Source of the DNA: Sphagnum compactum
Lineage: Eukaryota; Bryophyta; Sphagnopsida; Sphagnales
Direction: 5' to 3'
Length of the DNA stretch: 64,000 nucleotides
NCBI GenBank assembly: GCA_965153455.1
Contig: OZ234504.1
Location: forward strand, 4,836,001-4,900,000
Shown here: piece by piece, positions 1 through 11,799 of the stretch
Position numbering within the stretch: the first letter of the stretch is position 1
How the letters are laid out: each line of letters begins with the position of its first letter
The notes under the pieces: model-generated
Told to the model about the DNA's origin: nothing
What the model saw: only the letters and a program-made list of their open reading frames with translations
The model's database searches: none
Translations under genes and position numbers: made by a program

Positions 1-810
1 TGCATGTTTGAGATTTGCTACATGATGGAAATGACATTTACAAAATAAGTGGACACATTCCAGAAGATGCAATAAATTTGATCAATGATTCAATGACTGA
101 ACACATTGAAACATATCATGACCAAATTTACAACATTGTGGATGTTCAAATAAAAACCATAAGTTTATGTACGATTTTCTCACCTAATTATATGACAACA
201 TTGCCCATACAAATACCAAGTCTTGGACCCAACCAATTGCCAACAATTGAACAAAGCCCTAGACACATCCATTGCCCACGACCCATCAAAACCAAGTACC
301 CATAATCCCACAAACAATCCTTATACTTGTTTGAATGCCAACATTCCCGCAAAACCCAATAGTTGCCACTATGCAAAACACTCAAACACCCAATTTTATA
401 AACATGGCAACTCCCATTGTTCCACAAACCCCAATGTCCGCTCTTGCAAAGAATCCTCCAACACCCAAAAATCAAATAAAAACCTCTAACACCGGGTTCT
501 GGAAACAAAGCCCATAATCCCCAAACACTAGATTCAATAAACAAAGTCGCTTGAAATTCAAGAAGGCAATTGTTAAAAGTACTGGAATGTAACAAAACTA
601 TTCCTCATCTCACAAGAGCATGGTAGAAGCTATAGAGAAAGGGAGCAAGATGTTAAGATAGTTAATAAATCGTATAAATTCCACCAACTTGGAAATGATG
701 GAGAAGCAACTTGAGTATTTCAAAGCAAGAGATATAATCACCAATTCCACACAAAACAATATCGTGAATGTAATTGTACCCCACAATATCAATGTAATAC
801 AATGATAAGG
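1..810 (+). pseudogene. Decayed ORF, possible partner protein of the adjacent Harbinger element
   Basis: I do not recognise a family. Open plus-strand stretches are broken by stops and frame changes. The clearest is 603-806, which reads as a charged helical C-terminus with one stop and contains MMEKQLEYFKARD. The middle (about 220-520) is rich in Asn, Pro and Thr. It faces the transposase relic at 1144-2160 tail to tail. PIF/Harbinger elements carry a transposase plus a Myb/SANT-like ORF, so this could be the 3' part of that second ORF. No SANT domain is visible, and the start would lie outside the window. Inference only. Confidence 0.3.
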
Positions 811-1143
811 CACCACATTTCGATCCTCATGACATGAGCAATAATATTGCCACTTGGTTCATAAGTAGTTCAAACAAGCCAAAAACCATGTGAATATTTC
901 AAACAATGATTAAATTTTGAATACTTAAATATCCACTACTATGTGAATATCATGTTAATAATGGAAAATTGTGTTAAATGAGAAATTTGATTGTCATGGA
1001 ATTGATATTAAAGGTTCATATTAAAGTTCACGTTTTAAAAACATTTAGAAGACTTTTGAACTTAAATAATCAAGTTTTCAAAATAAGAACAATTACCTTT
1101 TTGGACCCTTAATATTATGAAGATGTACTTGATCATCAAATTA

Positions 1144-2160
1144 TCAATGTTGTGCTTGTTGGGTGTTGTCTTTTTCCCTTTCGAGAATGCACATTAACCT
1201 TTCAACTTGGAGGTCTCTTTCATTGCATAACAAGTTGTGCAATATACAACAATAGGTGAAAAAAATTAGTAGAAATGTGATGTGCATATCATATCTCGTA
1301 ATCAACTCTTGGAAAAAAAAAATCAATATACCAAAGGAATTTTCAATACACACTTGCCACGTTTGTGCTTTCTATTGTACAAGAACTCCAAGATGGTATG
1401 TTGCCCTTTCTTCCTTATAAGGTGTCATAATCCAACATATTAAAAAATACCCCTTGTCCCTAAGTAGATAGGGGGAATTCACTTACGCTTCTATCATGAT
1501 GAAATAAGCTTCAATATTGAACATGTCTATATAATGCAAATTGCCTCAACATTTTAAAGTCATTCACACTACCAAGAAGCCCAATAAACAAGTCAATGAA
1601 TTTTTTTTAGAATCAACAACAGCTTGGGCAATAATGTTGTACCCACATGTTTTGTGGTAAAAAAAATCCTCAACAAAAGGTCCTAAAGGTTTGGATATGG
1701 AAACATGTGTTCCATCAATGGCACCTTGCGTAGAAGGTAAACCACACCACGTCTTGAAATCTACCATGATAGTTTACATGTCATTTGGCTATGAAATCAA
1801 ATTCCTATAGGTCTTGCTGATGGCGTAAACAACCTCATGAAGAACGAAATGAATCGTGGATTTGCCCATAGCAAATAGTTCCAAACAAATCAAAAAATTG
1901 ACACCATGTGCCAACTTGTAAATTGCATGTGCCACTTGGATTTCCATAAGAATCGAGCTTCAATATTTCGTGTTTTGCTTTACTACCATTGGTTTCACTT
2001 GTTTAGCTATGTTGAACAAAGTCCTTTTTATCAATTTAAAAATTCTACACCCAATGATCATCATCATACTTTGTTAATAAAAACCTTGAAAACCAAGCAT
2101 TGGATCTTGGTTTCACCCAATGCCCCAAGTTAGGAGACAAACTAAAAATATTTGTCATGT
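1144..2160 (-). pseudogene. PIF/Harbinger-type transposase relic (DDE_4 superfamily)
   Basis: Read on the minus strand from about 2160 down, conserved blocks of a plant Harbinger transposase appear in order but in shifting frames. First comes an N-terminal block (LGHWVKPRS, WFSRFLLTKYDDDHWV), then a helix-turn-helix-like block (LFAMGKSTIHFVLHEVVYAI). Next is the first catalytic block GAIDGTHVSISKP (about 1700), followed by NIIAQAVVDSKK, a PYLLRDKGY block (second acidic site, about 1460), and IENSFGIL...CCILHNLL (about 1240-1330). Several stops and frameshifts make it non-functional. Length and block order match a nearly complete transposase of about 340 residues. Terminal repeats were not located. 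The short ORFs at 1144-1353 and 1564-1767 are its surviving open pieces. Confidence 0.85.
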
Positions 2161-2329
2161 GATGCTAATGAAGAGTTGCAAAAGCCAACACATAAACTTT
2201 AGTGGAACTTTCTTAGAAAATCTTATTTGAACTTGAAAAAATATCCATGTTTTCTTTAGCGATTATTTGTTGTAGGAGCTTGATTATGAAACTTAAACAA
2301 GATACTACAATAACATTAATAAGCTCTAA

Positions 2330-3060
2330 ATTTTCCATCATAAGGGCATGCAAATGATGGTGCACTAACAACAAAAGCACAACAACAACTTTGGTTTCCC
2401 AACATAAACACAATGAAGATCTTAGTAACTAAAAAAACAAATAAGAAAGCTCAAATTGAAAAAGATAGAAAAGAAATAGTTTAGTTGCCAAGCTATGATA
2501 GCTGGTTATAAATGCATTGGAAGTTGAAAAAATGCGATGGTATAGTAGCAATGAAGGCACAATAAGTAATGGTGCAATAACAATGATGACACAACAACAA
2601 CAACTTAAATTGTCCAACATAATCACAATGAAGATCTTGGTAACTAAAAAACCAAGAAAAAAACTCAAATTGAAGAAAACAAAAAAGAAACAATTTAGCT
2701 ACCAAGCTATAGTAGTTCATTGCAAATACATTGGAAGTTGAAGAAATGTTATGTTGTAACTCCTCCAACAACAAAATAGTAGTGATGAAACCACAATAAC
2801 ACAAAAAACACAATGCAACGGTGCGTTGGAAGTTGAAAAAACATGATGGTGTAACTCCTCTAATAGCAAAACAATAGCAATGAAACCATAACAACACAAA
2901 AACACAACAACAATGGCACAATAGCGACGAAAACACAATAGCGCAATAACATAACAATGATGGTGTAGGAGCGATGAAGACATAATGACACAACAACAAT
3001 GGTTCAAGTGCAATTGACGAAGGATGCCTATAGACAACTTCAAGACGACGCAAACTTTTG
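2330..3060. repeat. Degenerate tandem repeat, unit about 215 bp then about 95 bp
   Basis: The block with AACATAA-CACAATGAAGATCTT recurs near 2400 and 2616, giving a spacing of about 215 bp. The motif TTGGAAGTTGAA recurs near 2519, 2731 and 2827. The DNA between is rich in CAACAA/AATAGC trinucleotide-like runs. The minus-strand open frames here (up to 186 codons of Cys/Leu/Phe) are shadows of this low-complexity repeat, not a gene. Confidence 0.7.
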
Positions 3061-4439
3061 TCAAAAAGTTTGTCATCATGTCAAAGACATGATGACGAGT
3101 GCCAAACTTTTGTCAAAAGGAACGCAATGATGGTGCTACATACCTTTGTAGTGTGAATCCATCATTTTATGTATCCACTCATGTTTTTAGTAATACATAA
3201 AAGCACAGACTTTTGCAATGAATTCTATGTGCATATTGTTGTGTGAATTTTTTGTAGTATCATAAAATGATGAAATGAATTGTAATCTTGTTTCTAGAAT
3301 TTTTACAATGCATTTTGAAGTGCAAATAAATTCTGGTTATCCGAAATAACCATGAATTTAGTGTTTTAATGAATGGCAGTTTTAAGTGTGCTAAGAATCA
3401 AGGCAAAAATAGTGAATGTATGCATGTGAAGTGCAAATATGTTGTTATAGTAGTGTGGAAAAATTATGCAAGAATTAAATTTCACTTCTACTAGCCGCTC
3501 TACCCTAGTTAATATGAAGCATAATTACTATAATGTTTTCTTTTCAAATTTTTAATGTTGTATCAATTGCGAGCTTCCCAAAAAAGATTTAATATTAAGT
3601 GAAAATAAAAATTTAGAATCTATCCCAAAATGAAAAGATTTCAAATAATTTCCTTGCATTAAAATCCAAGTCCAAATGTGACAAAAAGTTTTTTTTTTTT
3701 TTTTGTTTTTTTTGTTTGCAAAATTTGACGAAAAATTCCCCCCAAAAAGAAAAACATGCCACCAATTTTTTCATTAAAAAATTACCATTTTTTCTTTGTT
3801 TCGCACCTTGAATTGTCATCTGCCAGCCAGGAGGATTTTTGAAAGATTTGGCCAGGGTCTGGGTTTAGGGGTCCCACACCCCCTGGGCCCTTTTCCCATG
3901 GGATCACATCCCCAAATATACGTGTCTGACAGAGGGACTGACATGAATTATTTGGCCCGGAGCTTACTTTAGTTTACGTGAACTAAAGCCCCTGGGTGGG
4001 CCTGGCATTCCCAAACTTAAGGGCCCTAGGATGAGTCCCACATTCAGAGAATATTCCCCCCCAATGGCTCTTATCCGACCATAAAGCATGCGGCAAACCT
4101 TATCATAAGCCTAAACATATGTAGACCACGAGGCAGTAGGAGTAAGGAGGGATGGATCTTATGCCTCCAATCCAGGAGTGGAAGGGACCGAATGCTATTT
4201 AGTTTATGCCTACTATCTAGGTGTGAGAGGGACCTTATGCCTACAAACATGATAGGCATAAGGTTCTTCCCACTCCTAAATTATAATAGGGGATCTTCAG
4301 ATTTAATTCACTAATTAATTAATTAATTATTCAACAGACATTTGTTGAAGCTGCCCCTGTACTACATACAATTATCTCATCCAAAGACAAAATCAGGGTC
4401 TTCAATTTTACATTTTATAGGTTAAATTTAACCACTAAT
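3061..4439. other. Intergenic DNA with a GC-rich patch
   Basis: No gene is seen. 3820-4060 is much more GC-rich than its surroundings, with runs such as GGGTCCCACACCCCCTGGGCCC. It includes an imperfect 22-bp palindrome at 3967-3988 (CTTTAGTTT ACGT GAACTAAAG type). 4070-4265 contains several diverged copies of a CTTATGCCT motif. This may be an old repeat of unknown class. Confidence 0.4.
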
Positions 4440-4650
4440 GGTGCATTCACACTTGATGTTAAGTCAGTGTTAAATGAATATCTAGGTGGCATCCTAGGTG
4501 GCACACAATGTTAAATAGGTGATAGCTCCATGTTAAGTGAATATTAGCTTCACATAAAATTTTCATGGTGAGTAGGATTAAGTCCTAAATGACTAGCATG
4601 ATGTTAAGGGATTTAACACTAGAGTCCCCAACACCAAGTGTGAACTCACC
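4440..4650. mobile_element. MITE copy 1 (family also at 53130-53319)
   Basis: This is a 211-bp element whose left end GGTGCATTCACACTTGATG is matched in inverse at the right end (CACCAAGTGTGAACTCACC). The interior aligns along its length with 53130-53319, sharing AAGTCAGTGTTAA, GTGGCATCCTAGGTGGCAC and AAGTCCTAAATG. There is no coding capacity. TWA trinucleotides lie next to the ends, as in Harbinger-type MITEs, but a clean duplicated TWA is not seen at this copy, so the superfamily is tentative. Confidence 0.75.
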
Positions 4651-7600
4651 TTTATAGGCCTCCCTCAAGAAGGTGAAGGTACAAGTGCGGGTGCAACCCC
4701 CCTTTTTTTGGGGCCTCATGACTACTTTGCTAGCATCCTAAAGATCCTCAGGTTCGAAGTGAAACAAGAGATGAACCCCAAAAAAAATCATAGGCCCTAA
4801 CCCAAGGTGGAGTCTCCTTCTCTATCACTCATGAAGAGATAAAATCCAATCTTCATCACTCTCTTGTTCTTGCTTTTTAAAAATCAAGGCTTCTCCCCCA
4901 TCTCTCTTGTACCCTTGCTTCTTCTTTACATTGCAATAAACCAAGAAAAAACATAATTTTAAGAAACAAGAGATGAAAACCAAAAGAAACATAGATTTGG
5001 CTCATCACTTTCCTAATCCTACTTCTCTCCATCACAATTGCCAAGAAATAAAACAACTAACAAATTGCAAATTATTTCCACCGCTCTCCTTTTCTTGTCT
5101 TTTTCCATCACAATTTTTAAGAAAAAAAAAAAAGCAAAAGAAAACACACACACATACACTTTTGACAAAATGTTCAATCTCTTTTGAAAGTTGCTTCATC
5201 ATTCATCATGTTTCAAGATCTTTCATGTTCATGCTTGACAAAATGAGTAAGTTCTTTTCAAAACCTTTCCCAATCATTCAAAACTATGTTTCTAACAAAC
5301 ACATTCCCACAAAAAATTCACTTTCCATCGCTCTTTTCCTAAAATGCTCCCACACAAAAATGTTATGCCCTACAAAATCAAAGTTGCTCCCTCTCGCCCA
5401 TTTTCCCAATTCTTAAAGGTATTGTTTCAATCTTTCTTCAAAAAAAACAACACAAAAAAATGTTAACTCCAACCCGTAACCATGTTTCACCCCTTGCTTT
5501 CTTTCCTCTATAAAAAAATAAAAACATGGATTTGTTTTTAATTTTTTTCTTAGAAAAGCATTTGGGAGGTCAAATGAAGGGTAGTGAAATGAGGGTCATT
5601 TTCACCACCATGGATGATCTTGGGAGGGTGAATTATTTTTTAATAGAACAAATAAAGGTCATATGGGTGCTGTGGAAGGGTGCCATGGCTATTGTGGCCA
5701 ATGCATTGATGAATGAGTGCCATAACTATGTTTGCTACTTATAACTTTTTGCAAAATAAATTCATGACATTAAAAACATCCTAAAGGGAAATTTATGAAA
5801 GACCATTAAAATGCATTCGCACTTTAATTACACATTCAAAACATTCTTATAAATGTATTTAGGGGAGCAACTTTAGGTTCCATAAATAGCCCTTTTTGGA
5901 TAATAATTTCACGTCAAAACCTTTTCATATTTGGGTGAAAGTATGATTGAATGTAATTATTTTGGTTATACTTGCAATACTAAAATTGACATGGTATTAA
6001 TGTGACTTTGTTTTCAATTTGAATGACTAGGATGTTAAAAGTGTGTGGTAGGTTTAAGCTCATTATTACCATATTCACATGGTTTCACAATCACATTTGC
6101 ATTGATTTGCATAAATGAAGGTTTCGGAGCTTTCAAACAAGAATATTATGAAGTTTTCAAATTGCTAAATTGTCCATTGTACTTATGAATATTTTTCCAA
6201 TGTATCTAAAACTAATTTTTTTGTGCATGAATTTTTCAGATTATAATTTAATGCATGCCAAAATTTGAGTCAATTTGGTGTAAGTGTCAAGACACACCAA
6301 TTTTTTGACAAAATAAATCCATTACAATTTTGAATTGAAATTGTTCCCACAATTATCCTTGAGTGAATCATCTTGTTGAAATAAAAAAAAATTCATCTTC
6401 AATCGTCTAATTCAACATATTGATTTTTGATATACTCCTTTCAATGGACAATTTTTAAGTACTTAAATACATATTGATGTCTTAGGAGACGAAATCTTTT
6501 CATTTTTTCAAAGCATCAAAGTTTGATAATACTAAACATGTGATGTGTTAAACTATTCCTTGGGACATTTACACTACATTTAGAATATAATCAAAACACA
6601 ATGCAATCATACCAAAAATTTATAAATAATAATAATTAGAAGGTTATTTTCATGTAGATTGTGATTTTATGCTTCAAAATCCATTAAGTCTTTTTATCAT
6701 CTTGCCATTGAATACTTTGTTAAGGATAGTTGCAAAATTGCTATTTGGGATAATATTTTGACGCACTCAATGGTGCTTTCAATCATTTTCATTTTCATAT
6801 CATCACTTAAATGTTTTTTCCTCCCAAAAATTATTTTAATATAATTTAGGCCACATCACATTGAATACAATACAAAATTGTCTTATAAGACAAATATTAC
6901 GCAAACACAAAAACACAAATTATCAATTGTAAGATTATTAAGATAATGTAAAATTCAAATTGGTCCACCCCTAAGTTTGTCAAGTTATACAAGGGGTAAA
7001 AGAACTTTGTGGGCTTATAACTCAGACATAAGAACTTTCAAAGGAAAAATTTTAACCCTTGAAAAACCCTTTCCAATGCCATATCACATGTTTATTTTGG
7101 AAGTTATTTGACCCTTATTTCCAAAATTCGTGTGGTAAAAAGTCAAGCCACCAATTTGATTTCTAGCGTTTCTTTTGACCATTTAACTCTTAAGTTCACA
7201 ACTCCAAATGAAAAATGCAAGCTCACATTTGACATTTAACTTTCAAACCCTTTTCAATGGTATATTGAGGGCCCAATTTGAACCACATTTATTACCTATA
7301 TTTTTGTCCCAAAGATTTGGGATTCTATGGGACTCCAAGCTTCAATGTGGGAATACATTTGGAAGTTTTGGGATTTATTCTTTCACAATTGTAGGAGTGT
7401 GTTTGATTCATGGAACTCATTTAACTCACATTTACTTTCATGCCTTAGCTTTCATTGGAAGCCCAAAAATTGTGTTACAAAATGATCAAATAATATAAAA
7501 ATAAAAATTGTTGAAAGCCACATGAATATCAAAAGACACAAAATTTGCACCAAAAAATCAGGAATTTTTTTATTGTACAATATCATAAGTTGTCAAAAAT

Positions 7601-9469
7601 ATGATGAGTAGACATAAACACAAAAATGTCATGACATGATTTTTGACATCACAATTTATTACATATTATTTTGTGGGTATTTTGATATAATTATAGGTTG
7701 GACACCCACATTACAAATACCTAGTACCTTAAGTAAATTGGTAAATAGAATTTTGAACTCTATTTTAATGGGAATGGAAACGATTTCATGTAAAATGTAT
7801 GTGAACATGGATTTCTTTTTATATTGTAGAATTCAAAGAAATTTATCAAAACATATCAATATTTCAACCTTATGTGATTGTCATTTGTAAGGTGGAATAA
7901 TGTGAAACACTTGAATTATAGATTCAAAACATTTTTATAAAAGCACAAAATAAGAAATTCATAGAGTTTTCAATTTTTTAAATGATCATGTTGTTGAAGA
8001 TAATATTGCAAATAATGAGACTTGTCAATTGAAAACTAAAATACTATGTATTAAAAAACCATAATTCAGACAAATCCATCGTAAATATCAAATGCATTGC
8101 AAATGTAAATAAGTAATACATTGATTTTTGCATTTACCTTCATTTGGTTTGCTTCAAAACAATCATCTACCCTTGGGTAAAGCTGAATTTCAAAGGGTGG
8201 ATAATCAATTTGAAGCAAGTCAAAAGGTAATTTGTGGCAAAGAAAAAGTTGGGCAAATCTCAAATATATTTTATGAGTTGAACATTAAAGTTACTAGGAT
8301 TACACCAAATAAACCAACCATATAGATAACTATTTAGTTTTATTAATATTCATCCTTGGAAATAAATGACTCATCTACTTAACATTATTAACAACCATCA
8401 TATAAGGCATTCAATATTTTCAACTACAAATATAAAATACCTTTTTAAGCTTCTCATTCTACTTGCCCATTGAATAGTAAGAAGTCATAAGGAAGTACAA
8501 TACATTATTTTATGCAACCCTCAGTTCTCCATAGCTAATGTCTAGCACAATTGATGAGACAAAATGATATTGTTCTCAACGATATTGTTTAAATGTTTTG
8601 TACTAAACACATTGGCTATTGATGTGAGCATCATTGGACCACCTTATAGGATGGTGTCATAGGAATATTACAACAAGGTTATATCAGTTTCATCAATTCT
8701 TAATACCATTATAAATTTACATACCAAGGTTTTACTTGTATACCCACCCAACATTGGTTGACACAATCATTTTATCTTTAGAATATTAATCAAAGGAAAA
8801 TTGTGAAAATTTGCCACCTTAATGTCATCTAGGGTTTTTTTTGACCTTTGAACAATTCGTTAATAAATAATTGGATAAATTATAAAATTTTAGTTTAAAA
8901 TATTTGGAACATCACACCATTTTTATTGTTTGGAATATTATTTTATGTTCAAACAAATTTATATCCTTCCATGTCCAAGTCCATGTACAAGTGTAATAAC
9001 TTACATTTTGATTTATTTTTCACATTTTCTATTTACATTCCACAATTATTTTCATTGTACTTTGAATTAGGCTAAGATTCATGTTTTTATTGCAGTTAGT
9101 TAGTTTTTTTCATTGTTTGTATAGTCAACCCATCCATGCAATTGTTACCCCTTCAAAGATGCACCAACAATAATGACCGTGCATTAGGATGGATAGTGTA
9201 TTACATGATGCAGGCTTCTGCATTCAGTGTTTAGGAAATCAATTTCCATGTGGTATGTGAGCACATTTTTTTCATATGTACTAGTGGGCCCTTGTGCTAT
9301 TGACCCAATGTGATAATTTGTAAGGCCCTAAGGGCTACAACTTTCCAAAAACTTGTCTTCGAGTCTCTAAGAAACACAACTTCCAAAAACCCAATTGTGA
9401 GAAATCCATTCTTATAATTTTTATGTGAAAAAGCAAATAAAATGGCCCATGGGGATTCCCCATGAATTT
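4651..9469. other. AT-rich intergenic DNA, no supportable gene
   Basis: Only short, compositionally biased open frames occur. The longest, 4973-5416, encodes a Lys/Ser/Phe-rich string with a K-rich and THTHT run and no family motif. Repeated homopolymer runs and stops fill the rest. No RNA gene or element end was recognised. Confidence 0.5.
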
Positions 9470-9700
9470 TCCCAGGTGATGTGAAAGGGGAAATTGAAGG
9501 TCCAATATGGTGAAAATGCATAAATTGGTTGAAATGGTTCAATTGTTACTGGCCAATATGTGGCAACTGTGAACAAGACCTTTTATTGGCACAAGTGTGT
9601 ACTCAAGTGTTGTTAGCCTAGGTGTTAAGGTTTGAGATGTGAAAAGGAAATTATAAGGGCCAATATGATGAAGATGCATTGATTGGTTGAAAAAACCAAA
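9470..9700. repeat. Diverged direct repeat
   Basis: Two copies of a segment of about 70 bp lie about 165 bp apart, near 9478-9540 and 9636-9700. Both read GATGTGAAA-GG-AAATT followed by GGCCAATATG/GTCCAATATG, then ATGCAT-ATTGGTTGAA. This is an old local duplication or part of a decayed retroelement. Confidence 0.55.
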
Positions 9701-10243
9701 ATTGTAAATTTTGATGAATTTTCAATGACAAAAATCATTATAAATCTAATACTTTTATCTTTTGGGTTTGAAAATTGTGAAATAATGATTCTGCACATAA
9801 CCTCATTGAGAGCTTTCCAACAATACCAAAAATGCAATGAGGAGCCCCTTGGTTTGGGAGGGTCAAGGTGTGGTCACAAAACAAAACAAACACTTATCTT
9901 AATATATCTAACAATTTTTAGTTTTCTTGGTGCTGCAGTGACATTTTCCTTTCCAAACATGGGGTTCACATTCTTGCAAAAGATATCATTACTTTCTCAC
10001 AAAACTTTTGTTTTATCAATATTATCATTTCGCAAGTGTATACTTTTCATTGCAAACAATATTTACTTAAATGAAACTTTGTCACTTTGAAAATAATGTG
10101 TATGAAAAAAGGAGATATTGATCAAGACCCAAGATATCAATGATAAAGATATGGCACCCTTGGGAGTTGCTGCATTGGAAAATATATACCATCCATGGTG
10201 GATGAAGATCTCATCCAATCTGGTCTTCCAAGAACGTTGTTGG

Positions 10244-10371
10244 TTCGTTGCATTCCCAATGGCCGTTCCTTGTCAATCCAATCCCTCAAGAGCCTTTTTG
10301 GTTCATTGTGTTCCCAATGGTCATTCCCAGTCACAAGGAACATTCATTGGGAACACAATGAACCAAAAAGG
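10244..10371. repeat. Perfect 27-bp inverted repeat with an extra diverged copy
   Basis: Arms 10293-10319 and 10345-10371 are exact reverse complements, separated by 25 nt. The left arm begins CCTTTTTGGTTCATTG. A third, diverged copy of the arm lies just upstream at 10244-10269 (TTCGTTGCATTCCCAATGG). A plus- or minus-strand transcript would form a long hairpin. No protein function is apparent. Confidence 0.9.
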
Positions 10372-11258
10372 TTCGACTTACCAATATATATCTTTATTTC
10401 TTGTCAATAGGGGACTATTGGGTTAGTAGGCCAAGATAAGAATGTATATTCAAGAGGTCTTGGGACCAATGGCAGGTGCTTGCTTGCTACAATTGTGTAA
10501 TATTGATGGCCATGGGATGAGACCTTGGAAGTGAGTATTGTGACATCACCAACATAGGTATTGCAAAATTCTTCACCAAAAAAAAATTCAAGGCATGGGA
10601 ACAAAGTAGTAAATCTCACTCCAACTCTTTTAGAACCTTTGTGTGGCCTTAAATCTTTAAGGTAAGATACGAATAGAAAGTGTTCCTGATGTGAACATTT
10701 GACCTTCATTGATCAATTTGCAAAACTCTGAGGGAAGGGATCAATGCCTTATCAACTCATACATAATGTTTGGTTACCTTGCAGCCATCCTGTGTTCTTA
10801 GTAGTGTACTTCCTTATTAGTATGCCCTTCAACACATATAGGGATCATGATGGCTTACCACTACACCTGGTCAGATCCATTTGTTTTGGTTGGTAGCACA
10901 CTTATCAGCAAATCTATCACCAAAAAGCCCTTTTCTCAATCCAATATCTCCCTTTCACACAACCACCAGATCAGAGTATCTCCATCCGTCTCAACTTTTG
11001 ATTACATCTCAGCTATTCCTCTCAGCGTTGCCAGATTTCTTGGTTGCAACAACCGGATATAATCTTATGTTTGGTTTTGGGACTTTTATGGTTAATACAA
11101 AGCAACCTGAAAAATAGCGTAAACCCAAAACATGTCGAACTAGTTGGACAATAGCAAGAATATACTATAAGTTTTGTGTTATAATGCTAGTATATAACAC
11201 ATAGAAAGTTACAATCAGCATTGGTCTGGTATGTAAGCCTGCACCTGGTATCAACACA

Positions 11259-11270
11259 GGTATCAGAGCA
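11259..11270 (+). mobile_element. Possible LTR-retrotransposon primer-binding site relic
   Basis: GGTATCAGAGCA matches the core of the initiator-methionine tRNA primer-binding site common in plant copia-type elements (TGGTATCAGAGC). The bases just before it, CAACACA, could be an LTR end. No intact LTR pair, gag or pol frame was found around it, so at most this is a decayed 5' end. Confidence 0.4.
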
Positions 11271-11799
11271 TCTCCAGCAATGCTCAGTATGTACGTGAGC
11301 CTTGCAAAAAATTATTTCTCGCATCCAAGTTTTAGTTACAACTTCTTTCCAACCCTACCCATAAAAGTGAAACTAGGGCTGCAAGTAGGTGGGAGACTAG
11401 TAATAGCAACACACTTGGAGCATTCAAATTATCTAGCCAATCAGAAACAGGGAGCAGTCAATGAATAGGATTGGACTGTGTCTTCCAGGGCTCCTCCAGG
11501 GCTCTAGAAAGCTGTGCATTTTTTCAGTGTCCCCAGAGTCTTCTGGTGGATTCACTAGATTCGACTCATGAACCTCATCCAAGATTTCCAGTGCAGGGTT
11601 ACATACTGAACGTTGGTGGAGATGCAACGTTCAACTTGCAACTTGTAGAGAAAAGGTCCAAAGCAATAAGACGTCAAACTTTGCAATCCATGTTTCCAAC
11701 ATATAAACAACTAATGCAAAGCTCCTACTGTAACTGCTTTCAGTTGAGGTTTTTTTGGGGGGGACCTACTGGCATCCTTGTGTTGACTTCCCTCAACTG

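Noticed and set aside
188-595. 135-codon minus-strand open frame
   Set aside because: Cys/Trp/Gly-rich shadow of the Asn/Pro-rich plus strand; no family motif.
2493-3053. 186-codon minus-strand open frame
   Set aside because: It is the complement of a CAACAA/AATAGC low-complexity tandem repeat; the Cys/Leu/Phe string has no domain.
4973-5416. 147-codon plus-strand open frame
   Set aside because: Low-complexity Lys/Thr/His and Ser/Phe content, with no conserved motif or splice context.
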